Source of the DNA: Streptomyces uncialis | GTDB taxonomy: Bacteria; Actinomycetota; Actinomycetes; Streptomycetales; Streptomycetaceae | NCBI RefSeq assembly: GCF_001905345.1 | Contig: NZ_LFBV01000010.1 | Location: 723,238 to 787,237, forward strand | Direction of reading: 5' to 3' | Length of the DNA: 64,000 bases | In this document: positions 6,343 through 14,589 of the stretch, piece after piece | How the letters are laid out: the number at the start of each line of letters is the position of its first letter | How positions within the stretch are numbered: the first letter of the stretch is position 1 | The notes under the pieces: model-generated | What the model was told of the DNA's origin: nothing | The model's input: only the letters and a program-made list of their open reading frames with translations | Databases searched by the model: none | Position numbers and translations under genes: made by a program

Positions 6343-7653
6343 ATGAGCGCGGACAGCGCGGCAGCACCCACCCGTACGCGCTGGAACGGACTGTTCCAGG
6401 GGTTGCAGAAGATGGGCCGCAGTCTTCAGCTGCCCATCGCCGTACTGCCTGCCGCGGGCATCCTCAACCGCCTCGGCCAGCCGGACGTGTTCGGCGTCGA
6501 CGGCCTGGGCTGGACGGACATCGCCACCGTCTTCGCCGCGGCCGGCGGCGCCCTGATCGACTCCAATCTGGGTCTGCCCCTGCTGTTCTGCATCGGTGTC
6601 GCGATCGGTATGGCCAAGAAGTCCGACGGCTCCACCGCGCTCGCCGCGGTCGCCGGCTTCCTCGTGTACTACGCGGTGCTGCGCGCCTTCCCGGAGGACT
6701 GCCCCGAGGAGGCCGACTTCCTCGGGGCCGGGATGTGGAGCGGGCTGTGCGTCGCCGAGGACGGCACCTCCGCACTGGCCGCGTACCAGAACCCCGGGGT
6801 GTTCGGCGGCATCGTGATGGGTCTGATCACCGCGTACATCTGGCAGCGGTTCCACCGGACGAAGCTGGTCGACTGGCTCGGCTTCTTCAACGGACGGCGC
6901 CTCGTACCGATCATCATGGCGTTCATCGGGCTCGTCTTCGCCGCGCTCTGCGTCTGGATCTGGCCGCCGATCGGTGACGCGCTCACCAGCTTCTCGCAGT
7001 GGCTGGTCGACCTCGGCGCCTGGGGTTCGGGCATCTTCGGTGTCGCCAACCGGGCGCTGCTCACCATCGGGCTGCACCAGTTCCTGAACACCTTCGTGTG
7101 GTTCCAGTTCGGCGACTACACCAAGCCGGACGGCTCGGTCGTGCACGGTGACATCAACCGGTTCCTGGCGGGCGACCCGACGGCCGGGCAGTTCACCACC
7201 GGCTTCTTCCCGATCATGATGTTCGCCCTGCCCGCGGCGGCCCTCGCGATCACGCACTGCGCCCGTCCCGAACGCCGCAAGATCGTCGGCGGGCTGATGC
7301 TGTCGGTCGCGCTGACGTCGTTCGTCACCGGGATCACCGAGCCGATCGAGTACTCGTTCCTGTTCATCGCCCCGCTGCTGTACGCGATCCACGCGGTGCT
7401 GACCGGTGTCTCCATGGCGGTGACCTGGGCACTGGGCATCAAGGACGGCTTCAGCTTCTCGGCGGGCCTGATCGACTACGTGATCAACTGGAGTCTCGCC
7501 ACCAAACCCTGGCTGATCATCCTGGTGGGGCTCGGGTTCGGGGTGCTGTACTACGCGATCTTCCGGTTCGCGATCATCAAGTTCGACCTCAAGACCCCCG
7601 GGCGCGAACCCGAGGAGGAGTCGGAGGCGGAGGACCGCGAGAACGTGAAGTGA
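6343..7653 (+). CDS. nagE2: PTS EIIC permease, N-acetylglucosamine type
   Basis: A 436-residue polytopic membrane protein, the EIIC sugar channel of the glucose-superfamily PTS, which imports and phosphorylates GlcNAc together with EIIB/EIIA/HPr. Hallmarks are QKMGRSLQLPIAVLPAAGIL at the N-terminus, the His-containing LTIGLHQFLNTFVW, and the conserved GITEPIEYSFLF loop near residue 325. No EIIB or EIIA domain is fused, which fits the separate EIIB gene opposite. The ATG at 6343 follows GGGAGG. GlcNAc specificity is inferred from the synteny with nagF. Confidence 0.9.
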   Translation: MSADSAAAPTRTRWNGLFQGLQKMGRSLQLPIAVLPAAGILNRLGQPDVFGVDGLGWTDIATVFAAAGGALIDSNLGLPLLFCIGVAIGMAKKSDGSTALAAVAGFLVYYAVLRAFPEDCPEEADFLGAGMWSGLCVAEDGTSALAAYQNPGVFGGIVMGLITAYIWQRFHRTKLVDWLGFFNGRRLVPIIMAFIGLVFAALCVWIWPPIGDALTSFSQWLVDLGAWGSGIFGVANRALLTIGLHQFLNTFVWFQFGDYTKPDGSVVHGDINRFLAGDPTAGQFTTGFFPIMMFALPAAALAITHCARPERRKIVGGLMLSVALTSFVTGITEPIEYSFLFIAPLLYAIHAVLTGVSMAVTWALGIKDGFSFSAGLIDYVINWSLATKPWLIILVGLGFGVLYYAIFRFAIIKFDLKTPGREPEEESEAEDRENVK

Positions 7654-7687
7654 CCCCGGTGGGCCGCTGACACCGGGCGGTTGATCA

Positions 7688-7725
7688 CGCGAGGCCCCCG
7701 CCGGCGGTCCGGCGGGGGCCTCGCG
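7688..7725. terminator. Bidirectional terminator between convergent genes
   Basis: A perfect 17-bp inverted repeat, CGCGAGGCCCCCGCCGG with its complement, and a 4-nt loop CGGT. It sits midway between the stop of the EIIC gene (+) and the stop of the MBL-fold gene (-). Confidence 0.88.
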
Positions 7726-7734
7726 CGTCGCCGC

Positions 7735-8487
7735 TCAGACCGTGTACGTGCGTCCAGCGACGGCCAGTTCGGCGGGACCGCGGAACACCTCACGGGCGTC
7801 CTGGAGGTTGATGTCCGGGTCCGTCCACGGCGGGATGTGGGTGAGCAGCAGCCGGCCGACCCCGGCGCGGCGGGCGACCCCGCCGGCCTCCCGGCCGTTG
7901 AGATGCAGATCGGGGATCTCCTCCTTGCCGGCCGTGAACGCGGCCTCGCAGAGGAAGAGATCCGCTCCGGCGGCCAGCTCGTCCAGCTGTACGCACACGC
8001 CGGTGTCGCCGGAGTACGTGAGCGTCCGGCCGCCGTGCTCGACGCGGATGCCGTACGCCTCGACGGGGTGCGCGACGCGTTCCGTGCGGACGGTGAACGG
8101 GCCGATGTCGAAGGTCGCGGGCTTCACCGTGTGGAAGTCGAAGACCTCGCTCATCGAGGAGGCGGAGGGAGTGTCCGCGTAGGCCGTGGTGAGCCGGTGC
8201 TCGGTGCCCTCCGGGCCGTACACCGGCATCGGCGCGCAGCGGCCGCCGTCGTGCCGGTAGTAGCGGGCGACGAAGTATCCGCACATGTCGATGCAGTGGT
8301 CCGCGTGCAGATGGCTGAGGAAGATCGCGTCGAGATCGTAGAGACCGCAGTGGCGCTGCAACTCGCCCAGGGCGCCGTTGCCCATGTCGAGGAGCAGCCG
8401 GAAGCCGTCGGCCTCGACGAGGTAGCTCGAACAGGCCGAGTCCACGGAGGGAAACGACCCCGAGCAGCCGACGACGGTGAGCTTCAT
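7735..8487 (-). CDS. MBL-fold metallo-hydrolase, RNase Z-like
   Basis: A 250-residue metallo-beta-lactamase-fold protein. The zinc motif SHLHADHCID provides His59, His61, Asp63 and His64. Downstream ligands are in RVAHPVEAYGIRVE and SGDTGVC, and a late His in LLLTHIPPW. The N-terminus MKLTVVGCSGSFPS is typical of the ElaC/RNase Z and phosphodiesterase-like branch. The substrate cannot be fixed: tRNA 3' processing, a cyclic phosphodiester or another phosphoester are all possible. The ATG at 8487 follows GGAGG. Array 2 begins about 160 bp upstream of the start. Confidence 0.88.
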   Translation of the reverse strand: MKLTVVGCSGSFPSVDSACSSYLVEADGFRLLLDMGNGALGELQRHCGLYDLDAIFLSHLHADHCIDMCGYFVARYYRHDGGRCAPMPVYGPEGTEHRLTTAYADTPSASSMSEVFDFHTVKPATFDIGPFTVRTERVAHPVEAYGIRVEHGGRTLTYSGDTGVCVQLDELAAGADLFLCEAAFTAGKEEIPDLHLNGREAGGVARRAGVGRLLLTHIPPWTDPDINLQDAREVFRGPAELAVAGRTYTV

Positions 8488-8650
8488 GGAGCTGGAACCT
8501 CCGCGCTGACAGGAGACTGGCAGGATGTCCGACCGTCCGGCGGGGCCGGTGTCCCGGCTGAGGGGATCGGGGTTCTTGCGGTCTGTCGAGCGTATGCCGC
8601 GGAGGGGTTGGGCGCTCCCCCGTCACTGACCGTTGTGGGCGAACTCACCC

Positions 8651-8830
8651 GGTCGCCTTCGCTTGCGCTCCCGAGGTTTCCTGTGCTGGACGTACTTCGT
8701 TCCTGTGCCGTCACTCGTGGGTTTTGCGCAGTTCCCCGCGGGTCGCCTTCGCTTGCGCTCCCGAGGTCTGTCCGGCTGGACGTACTTCGTTCCTGTGCCG
8801 TCGCTCGTGGGTTTCGCGCAGTTCCCCGCG
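8651..8830 (+). repeat. 90-bp tandem duplication inside array 2
   Basis: The segment 8651-8740 is repeated at 8741-8830 with only a few changes. Each unit starts with CGCCTTCGCTTGCGCTCCCG, continues through GCTGGACGTACTTCGTTCCT, and ends in the reverse-orientation core GCGCAGTTCCCCGCG. Confidence 0.85.
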
Positions 8831-9000
8831 CCCCTTTGGGGCGCGTCCGGTCGGTTCTTCGGGTCGGTGCCGGTCGGGATTCTCCGTCCTCGATCCGACG
8901 CGCTCGGTAGGACGTACCCGTACCCGGCTGAAGAGCATCGGAGTCTGCGGGCAGAGATTCCCGCTCACCCCCTCCCGCAGCCATGCGACTGCGAGAGGAG
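8763..9000 (+). repeat. ~240-bp dispersed repeat, copy A
   Basis: The stretch is about 90% identical by eye to 29358-29597, in the same orientation. The block around GTTCTTCGGGTCGGTGCCGG, on through the next 30 bases, is identical in both. It contains an inverted core (CGCAGTTCCCCGCGCCCC) followed by its own complement GGGGCG, and a possible hairpin near GCGGGCAGAGATTCCCGC. Frames are open on both strands but look like GC-bias artefacts. Confidence 0.8.
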
Positions 9001-9014
9001 AGGAGTGCCCCTTC

Positions 9015-9350
9015 AGGGGCGCGGGGAACTGCGCGAAAACGAGGACGGCCCCGCACCCGAAGAGCGACCGCCATGGGGCAGCGCCTCAGGGGCGCGGGGA
9101 ACTGCGCACCCCCGTCCGACCCGCACCGGGACAAGTACGCCCAGGTGTGGAACCCCAGGGGCGCGGGGAACTGCGCGAGGACGGCCCGCACCCGGGGGAC
9201 AACAGGTCGGGGCAGCATCCAGGGGCGCGGGGAACTGCGCACCCACCGAGTACCTGTGCTGGAACAAGTACGCCCAGCACAGGAACCCAGAGGCGCAAGC
9301 GAAGGCGACCCGCACAGGAAACTCGGAAGCGCTAGCGAAGGCGCTATGCG
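9015..9350 (+). repeat. Array 2 of the 20-bp core repeat
   Basis: Four perfect copies of AGGGGCGCGGGGAACTGCGC start at 9015, 9088, 9157 and 9221 (spacings 73, 69 and 64). They are separated by related filler such as CTGGAACAAGTACGCCCAGC. Two copies of the capping motif (GCGCAAGCGAAGGCG and GCGCTAGCGAAGGCG) follow at about 9293 and 9328, ending just before the cysM stop codon. Together with the elements at 8651-9000, these fill the 863-bp gap between the MBL gene and cysM; no gene is seen there. Confidence 0.88.
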
Positions 9351-10301
9351 TTACGCCCAGAGTTGGCCGTGGAGGCGGGCGACGGCCTCTTCCGTGGTGG
9401 CGGCCGTGTACACCCCCGTGGAGAGGTACTTCCAGCCCCCGTCGGCGACGACGAACGCGATGTCCGCGCTCTCCCCCGCCTGGAGGGCCTTCCGTCCGAC
9501 CCCGATCGCGGCATGCAGCGCCGCCCCCGTGGACACCCCCGCGAAGATCCCCTCCTGCTGGAGCAGCTCCCGTGTCCGCGCCACCGCGTCGGCGGAGCCG
9601 ACGGAGAACCGCGTGGTCAGCACGGACGCGTCGTACAGCTCCGGCACGAACCCCTCGTCGAGGTTCCGCAGCCCGTAGACGAGGTCGTCGTACCGCGGCT
9701 CGGCGGCGACGATCCGTACATCCGGCTTGTGCTCACGCAGAAAGCGGCCGACGCCCATGAGCGTCCCCGTGGTCCCGAGCCCGGCGACGAAGTGCGTGAT
9801 CGACGGCAGGTCGGCGAGGATCTCCGGCCCGGTGGTGGCGTAGTGCGCGCCCGAGTTCCCCGGGTTCCCGTACTGGTAGAGCATCACCCAGTCGGGGTGC
9901 TGCTCCGCCAGTTCCTTGGCGATCCGCACCGCCGTGTTGGAACCGCCCGCCGCGGGCGACGGGATGATCTCGGCGCCCCACATGGCGAGCAGGTCCCGCC
10001 GCTCCTGCGAGGTGTTCTCGGGCATCACGCACACGATCCGGTAGCCCTTGAGCCGGGCGGCCATCGCGAGGGAGATCCCGGTGTTGCCGGAGGTCGGTTC
10101 GAGGATGGTGCAGCCCTCGGTCAGCCGGCCGTCCTTCTCCGCCTGCTCGATCATATGGAGCGCGGGCCGGTCCTTGATCGAGCCCGTCGGGTTGCGGTCC
10201 TCCAGCTTCGCCCAGATCCGTACGTCGTCGGAGGGCGACAGGCGCGGCAGCCGGACGAGCGGTGTGTTGCCGACCGCGTCGAGCGGGGAGTCGTACCGCA
10301 T
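9351..10301 (-). CDS. cysM: CysO-dependent cysteine synthase
   Basis: A 316-residue PLP enzyme of the cysteine synthase fold. The PLP lysine is Lys43 in NPTGSIKDRPAL, the phosphate-binding loop is TSGNTGIS (70-77), and GLGTTGTLMG is near residue 175. In Mycobacterium the CysM of this branch uses O-phosphoserine plus a CysO thiocarboxylate rather than free sulfide. The same mechanism is inferred here because cysO lies immediately upstream: its stop is 5 bp before this ATG, so translation is probably coupled. The JAMM protease gene is two genes upstream. Synthesis through CysO is thought to protect cysteine supply under oxidative stress. Confidence 0.94.
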   Translation of the reverse strand: MRYDSPLDAVGNTPLVRLPRLSPSDDVRIWAKLEDRNPTGSIKDRPALHMIEQAEKDGRLTEGCTILEPTSGNTGISLAMAARLKGYRIVCVMPENTSQERRDLLAMWGAEIIPSPAAGGSNTAVRIAKELAEQHPDWVMLYQYGNPGNSGAHYATTGPEILADLPSITHFVAGLGTTGTLMGVGRFLREHKPDVRIVAAEPRYDDLVYGLRNLDEGFVPELYDASVLTTRFSVGSADAVARTRELLQQEGIFAGVSTGAALHAAIGVGRKALQAGESADIAFVVADGGWKYLSTGVYTAATTEEAVARLHGQLWA

Positions 10302-10306
10302 GCCGG

Positions 10307-10594
10307 TCAGGCCATCCCGCCGGCCACGGCGGGCAGGATCGTGACGCTGTCGCCGTCGTTGAGCTTGGTGTTGATGCCGTCGAGGAAGCGGACGTCCTCG
10401 TCGTTGAGGTAGACGTTCACGAACCGGCGCAGCTCGTCGCCCTTGTCGGCGTCGACGAGCCGGGCGCGGATGCCCGGGTGACGGCTCTCCAGGTCGGCGA
10501 AGAGGGCGGCGACGGTGTCCCCGCTGCCCGGGACGGCCTTCGCCCCGTCGGTGTACTGGCGGAGGATGGTCGGGATGCGGACCTCGATGGCCAT
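10307..10594 (-). CDS. cysO: Ubiquitin-like sulfur carrier protein CysO
   Basis: A 95-residue MoaD/ThiS-fold protein that carries sulfur as a C-terminal thiocarboxylate for CysM. The core RFVNVYLNDEDVRFLDG and the C-terminal DGDSVTILPAVAGG are diagnostic. The notable feature is that the protein does not end at the di-glycine: two residues, Met94-Ala95, follow Gly92-Gly93. The tail would have to be cut off before thiocarboxylate formation, and a JAMM peptidase is encoded just upstream. The ATG at 10594 follows AGGAG. It is cotranscribed with cysM, downstream of the Cys leader ORF. Confidence 0.93.
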   Translation of the reverse strand: MAIEVRIPTILRQYTDGAKAVPGSGDTVAALFADLESRHPGIRARLVDADKGDELRRFVNVYLNDEDVRFLDGINTKLNDGDSVTILPAVAGGMA

Positions 10595-10754
10595 GGCGGT
10601 GGGCTCCTGTCGGATAAGGGTGGGGAAGTGGTCGGTTCGCTGCGTCCGGCGGCGGGGTGTCCGGGGTGGTCCGCGGGTGTCCGCTCGGGCGGGTCCGGGA
10701 CCCGGCCGGCGGTCCGCCGGCCGCGGGTCGTTCAGCGCCGCACGGCGGCGGGGG

Positions 10755-10856
10755 TCAGCTCGGACAGATGGCGCTGTCGGACCGGCACAGGTCGACGTGC
10801 AGCCGCGCCACGAGCAGCGTGCCCGGCGTCTTCTCGCTCACGTCTTGGGGAACCAT
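10755..10856 (-). CDS. Cysteine-containing leader peptide of the cysO-cysM operon
   Basis: A 33-residue ORF. It begins MVPQDVSEKT and ends VDLCRSDSAICPS, with Cys at residues 24 and 31. It matches the short putative leader peptides that Streptomyces carries upstream of sulfur-assimilation genes. The ATG at 10856 has no ribosome binding site; a -10-like TACGAT ends 6 nt before it, so transcription may begin at the ATG (leaderless). About 160 nt separate it from cysO, room for an attenuator. By analogy with mycobacterial Cys-rich leader ORFs, it probably lowers operon expression when Cys-tRNA is abundant (inference). Confidence 0.75.
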   Translation of the reverse strand: MVPQDVSEKTPGTLLVARLHVDLCRSDSAICPS

Positions 10857-10959
10857 GCGGTCATCGTATCGATTCCCGGTACGGCTTCCCGAGAGGCATC
10901 CCACATGCCGGACGGTTTTCGACCGGTATACGGGATGGGCGAGAGGGCGGAGGGTCCGG

Positions 10960-11382
10960 TCAGTACGCGGGGACGACGCTGACCTCCTCCTCCGTGACCA
11001 CCGCGTCCACGATGCGGAACGAACGGAACTGGAAGGGACCGGCGTCGTCCGCGTCGGCGGTGGAGACGAGCACGTAGTGCGCGCCGGGTTCGTTCGCGTA
11101 GGTGATGTCCGTGCGGGAGGGGTGCGCCTCGGTCGCGGTGTGCGAGTGGTAGATGATCACGGGCTCCTCGTCCCGGTCGTCCATCTCGCGGTACAGCTTG
11201 AGGAGGTCCCCCGAGTCGAACTCGTAGAACGTGGGCGAGCGGGCGGCGTTGAGCATCGGGATGAACCGCTCCGGCCGCCCGGACCCGGCGGGCCCGGCGA
11301 CGACCCCGCACGCCTCGTCCGGGTGGTCCGCGCGGGCGTGGTCCACGATCCGGTCGTACAGGTCCTGGGTGATGGTCAGCAT
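10960..11382 (-). CDS. mec: JAMM/MPN+ zinc peptidase acting on CysO (Mec-like)
   Basis: A 140-residue MPN+ metalloprotease. The JAMM motif is complete: Glu23 (DEAC), His79 and His81 (YHSH), Ser89 and Asp92, i.e. HxHx7SxxD. In Mycobacterium tuberculosis the homologue Mec releases cysteine from the CysO-cysteine adduct made by CysM. Here it may also remove the Met-Ala tail of CysO, as JAMM partners do for the extended carriers HcyS and QbsE. It lies upstream of the leader-cysO-cysM unit in the same direction, with about 100 bp between its stop and the leader start. Confidence 0.9.
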   Translation of the reverse strand: MLTITQDLYDRIVDHARADHPDEACGVVAGPAGSGRPERFIPMLNAARSPTFYEFDSGDLLKLYREMDDRDEEPVIIYHSHTATEAHPSRTDITYANEPGAHYVLVSTADADDAGPFQFRSFRIVDAVVTEEEVSVVPAY

Positions 11383-11400
11383 GCGCCCAGGATAAGCAGC

Positions 11401-11437
11401 GGACCCCCGCGTACCAGGGGGCGGTACACGGGGGTCC
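11401..11437 (-). terminator. Hairpin between the permease gene and the JAMM gene
   Basis: GGACCCCCG-GTACC pairs with GGTAC-CGGGGGTCC, interrupted by one mismatch, around a short loop. It lies 53 bp beyond the permease stop on the minus strand. Confidence 0.75.
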
Positions 11438-11489
11438 GGATGCTGGACGGGGCGGCCGCCGGAGCGGGGTCGCGGCCCGGTGGGACGGG

Positions 11490-12998
11490 CTACTCGCGCC
11501 CGGAGTCCACCGGGTCGGCGGGGGCCGTGCCCGGGGCCGGACCGGTCCGCTTGCGCACATTGAACGCGGCGGCGTCCGGGTCGCGCCGCTTCAGCGCCAG
11601 GTACGAGACACCGAGCAGCAGTCCCCAGACCGGGGCGCAGTACAGCGAGATACGGGCGTCCCGGTCGATCGCCATCATGGTGATCACCACACCGATGAAC
11701 CCGAGGGCGAACCAGCTGGTGAACGGGGCGCCGGGGGCCTTGAACGAGGACTGCGGGAGTTCACCGCGGTCGGCGAGGGCGCGGTAGCGGATCTGGCTGA
11801 CCAGGATCATGATCCAGGCCCACATACCGGAGATGGTCGCGAAGGACACGACGTAGTTGAACGCCTCGCCGGGCCAGCGGTAGTTGATCCAGACGCCGAC
11901 GAGCATCAGCGCGGCGGAGAACGTCGTCCCGACGAGCGGGGTGCCGCGGGTGGTGAGCCGGGTGAAGATCCGCGGGCCCTGGCTGTTGAGGGCGAGGTCG
12001 CGCAGCATCCGGCCGGTGGAGTACATCCCGGAGTTGCAGGAGGACAGCGCGGCGGTCAGTACGACGAAGTTGACGATCGCGGCGCCCGCGGCGAGGCCCA
12101 TCTCCTCGAAGGCGGCGACGAACGGGCTGACGCCGGGCTTGAACTCGGTCCACGGCACCACCGAGAGGATCATGATCAGCGCGCCGACGTAGAAGACGGC
12201 GATACGCCACGGGACGGTGTTGATGGCCTTGGGAAGGGTCTTCCGGGGGTCCTTGGACTCCCCCGCGGTGACCCCGACGAGTTCCACGGCGAGGAACGCG
12301 AACATCACGATCTGAAGGGTCATCAGGGTGCCGCCGATGCCCTTGGGGAAGAACCCGCCCTCGGACCACAGATGACCGACGGTGGCGGTGTCGCCCGCGT
12401 CGGAGAAGCCGAGGGTGAGGATTCCGGCGCAGATCAGGATCATGCCGATGATGGCGGTGACCTTGATCATCGAGAACCAGAACTCCAGTTCACCGAAGAG
12501 CTTCACGGAGATCAGGTTCGCGCAGTACAGGATGACGGTGAACACCAGTGCGGACAGCCATTGGGGGATGTCCCACCAGTACGTCATATAGGTCGCGGCG
12601 GCGGTGACCTCGGTGATGCCGGTGACCACCCAGAAGAGCCAGTACGTCCAGCCGGTCACGAACCCCGCGAAGGGGCCGACGAACTCCCGCGCGTACTCCG
12701 AGAAGGAGCCCGACACGGGGCGGTACATGAGGAGTTCGCCGAGGGCCCGCATGATGAAGAAGATCACGAGGCCCGCGACGGCGTACGCCAGGATGAGACT
12801 GGGTCCGGCCTTGGAGATGGCCTTGCCCGCGCCGAGGAAGAGTCCGGTGCCGATGGCGCCGCCGATGGCGATCATCTGGATCTGCCGGGCGCCGAGCGCG
12901 CGCTGATACCCCTCCCCGGGGCCGTCCGCCTGGGGTTGCGCGGTCAGGGGAGCGCCGTGATCGCCTGTGCCGTCCTTGCCGACCTGCGTCGAGGTCAT
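11490..12998 (-). CDS. Amino acid permease, APC superfamily (AAT type)
   Basis: A 502-residue integral membrane protein with about 12 helices that imports amino acids with protons. The AAT family signatures are at the N-terminal end: RALGARQIQMIAIGGAIGTG (the consensus ligand loop of helix 1), MRALGELLMYRPVSGSFSEY, and GWTYWLFWVVTGITEVTAA. The ATG at 12998 follows AAAGG; the frame extends to 13142 but the extension is Arg/Pro-rich and unlike the family. Closest in flavour to GABA/aspartate/asparagine permeases, but the substrate cannot be read from sequence. It is monocistronic, with a terminator downstream. Confidence 0.9.
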   Translation of the reverse strand: MTSTQVGKDGTGDHGAPLTAQPQADGPGEGYQRALGARQIQMIAIGGAIGTGLFLGAGKAISKAGPSLILAYAVAGLVIFFIMRALGELLMYRPVSGSFSEYAREFVGPFAGFVTGWTYWLFWVVTGITEVTAAATYMTYWWDIPQWLSALVFTVILYCANLISVKLFGELEFWFSMIKVTAIIGMILICAGILTLGFSDAGDTATVGHLWSEGGFFPKGIGGTLMTLQIVMFAFLAVELVGVTAGESKDPRKTLPKAINTVPWRIAVFYVGALIMILSVVPWTEFKPGVSPFVAAFEEMGLAAGAAIVNFVVLTAALSSCNSGMYSTGRMLRDLALNSQGPRIFTRLTTRGTPLVGTTFSAALMLVGVWINYRWPGEAFNYVVSFATISGMWAWIMILVSQIRYRALADRGELPQSSFKAPGAPFTSWFALGFIGVVITMMAIDRDARISLYCAPVWGLLLGVSYLALKRRDPDAAAFNVRKRTGPAPGTAPADPVDSGRE

Positions 12999-13291
12999 AG
13001 GTGAAACCTTTCGCCGGTTCAGGGGTGGGGCCCCGTCGGGTGCCGCAGATGTATCACGTGCCCGGCGAAGACCGAATGAGGCGCATGTGACGCAGGTCAC
13101 GGGAAGAACCGGACGAAATTCCCCTCGCACAGCAAAGGACACGAGGGTGGTGACGCGATCGTTATCCGGATTTGAGCGTCCTCTGAGCGAACACCCGGGG
13201 TGTTCCGGGGGAGGGCGGCGGCACCGGCGGGGATCCGACGGGGGCCGGGCGCGGGCCGGGCGTGGGTCCGCCGGAGGGCCGGGCGCGGGGG

Positions 13292-13322
13292 CCTCACCCG
13301 GACGGCGGCCGTCCGGGTGAGG
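13292..13322 (-). terminator. Hairpin terminator of the clpS-DUF2017 unit
   Basis: A perfect 12-bp inverted repeat, CCTCACCCGGAC with GTCCGGGTGAGG, and a 7-nt loop. It is the only strong structure in the 475-bp gap between the permease start and the DUF2017 stop. The rest of the gap (13335-13470) is degenerate repeats of CGTCAGGACATCCGGCGGC type, with no gene seen. Confidence 0.7.
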
Positions 13323-13473
13323 GGGCGTTGCGGCCCCGGATCACCCGCACGGCGGCGTCCGGGGGCATCCGGCGACGTCCCGTTCAGCGGCCGAGGGCGT
13401 CAGGACATCCGGCGGCTGAGAGTGGCACCGGGTCACGGGGTCAGGACGCCCGGCGGCCGAGGACGTCACGGCG

Positions 13474-14085
13474 TCACGGCATCAGTGCGGTGACCAGGGT
13501 TTCCTGGAGTCCGCCGAGCCAGAGGTACGCCATCACCATCGGTTTGCGGGGGTCGGTGTCCGGCAGCCGGTAGAGCAGATCCGCGTCGTCCTCGTCGCTG
13601 ATCTCCAGCCGGGTGCCGATCGCGAGCCGCAGGTCGTTGAGCGCGCCGAGCCAGCGGCGGCCGTCCTCGGCGGTCAGCCTCAGCCCGGCCGTGCCGTCGC
13701 CGTCGGGGCTCAGCCCGTCGAGGGTACGGATCAGGGCGAGCGCGTCCTCGCGCTTGCGGGCGCGCAGGTCGTTCTCCGTGAAGCGGCGGAACTCCGAGGA
13801 GCGGGCCGTGCGTTCGGCGGCCTCCTGCGCGGAGCCGGAGGACGCGCCGGGTCCCTCGTACGCGTCGGGGAGCAGCCGGCGCAGCACCGGGTCGGCGGGC
13901 GGTTCGGTGGGGCCGTCGGTGAAGAGTTCGGCGAGCGGGTCGGTGGAGGCGTCGGCCTCCCCGCCGGGGCCCGGTCCGACCAGTTCGAGGAGCTGCACCG
14001 CGAGGGAGCGGATGATGGAGATCTCGACCTCGTCGAGCGCTACGGCCGCGCCGCCGCCCGGGATCGGTTCGAAGTGTCCTGGCAT
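13474..14085 (-). CDS. DUF2017 family protein
   Basis: A 203-residue actinobacterial protein of the DUF2017 family, which almost always follows clpS. The N-terminal MPGHFEPIPGGGAAVALDEVEISIIRSL segment and the C-terminal DPRKPMVMAYLWLGGLQETL are the recognisable conserved blocks. The middle is acidic and Pro-rich. The start at 14085 is chosen for the conserved MPGHFE beginning; an upstream ATG at 14127 would overlap clpS by 31 bp. No ribosome binding site is clear, so coupling to clpS is likely. The constant linkage hints at a role in N-end-rule or Clp proteolysis, which is inference only. Confidence 0.85.
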   Translation of the reverse strand: MPGHFEPIPGGGAAVALDEVEISIIRSLAVQLLELVGPGPGGEADASTDPLAELFTDGPTEPPADPVLRRLLPDAYEGPGASSGSAQEAAERTARSSEFRRFTENDLRARKREDALALIRTLDGLSPDGDGTAGLRLTAEDGRRWLGALNDLRLAIGTRLEISDEDDADLLYRLPDTDPRKPMVMAYLWLGGLQETLVTALMP

Positions 14086-14096
14086 GAGGTTGGTCG

Positions 14097-14414
14097 CTAC
14101 TTCCGGTCCTGCTGGAGCGTCGCCCACAGCCCGTAGCCGTGCATCGCCTGCACGTCGCGTTCCATCTCCTCGCGGGATCCGCTGGAGACGACGGCGCGGC
14201 CCTTGTGATGGACGTCCAGCATCAGTTTCGTGGCCTTGTCCTTGGAGTACCCGAAGTACGCCTGGAAGACGTAGGTCACGTAGCTCATCAGATTGACCGG
14301 GTCATTGTGGACAAGCGTGATCCAGGGAACGTCCGGCTCGGGTTCGGCGAACACCTCTTGTGCCGAATCGGGTTTCTCGGTCTCTAGGGGAGCGGGAGCC
14401 GTCACACCGCCCAT
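14097..14414 (-). CDS. clpS: ATP-dependent Clp protease adaptor ClpS
   Basis: A 105-residue adaptor that binds N-end-rule substrates and delivers them to ClpA/ClpC-ClpP. After a disordered, acidic N-terminus (residues 1-28) comes the conserved PWITLVHNDPVNLMSYVTYV, followed by the ligand-pocket helix KATKLMLDVHHKGRAVVSSG. The end, MHGYGLWATLQQD, is typical. The ATG at 14414 is preferred over 14441. DUF2017 follows 11 bp downstream on the same strand, and pncB is divergent. Confidence 0.94.
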   Translation of the reverse strand: MGGVTAPAPLETEKPDSAQEVFAEPEPDVPWITLVHNDPVNLMSYVTYVFQAYFGYSKDKATKLMLDVHHKGRAVVSSGSREEMERDVQAMHGYGLWATLQQDRK

Positions 14415-14589
14415 GCTGCCACCCGACGCCCCGCAGCGCATAAACGGGGCCGGTGCGGCGGGGTGGGCGAGGCTCCGCGCGGGCCGCCTCCGGGCCCGCC
14501 CCGGCCCCGCTCCGGGATCCCCTGAGGACCCCCTGCGGACCCCCTGCGGACCCCCTGCGGACCCGCTCGCGAGCCTGCGGAAACAGAAA

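Noticed and set aside
8711..8968. Minus-strand frame MSGNLCPQTPMLFSRV in the 240-bp element
   Set aside because: A similar frame in copy B lacks the same start, the plus strand is as open and as conserved, and no ribosome site is seen; treated as a DNA element.
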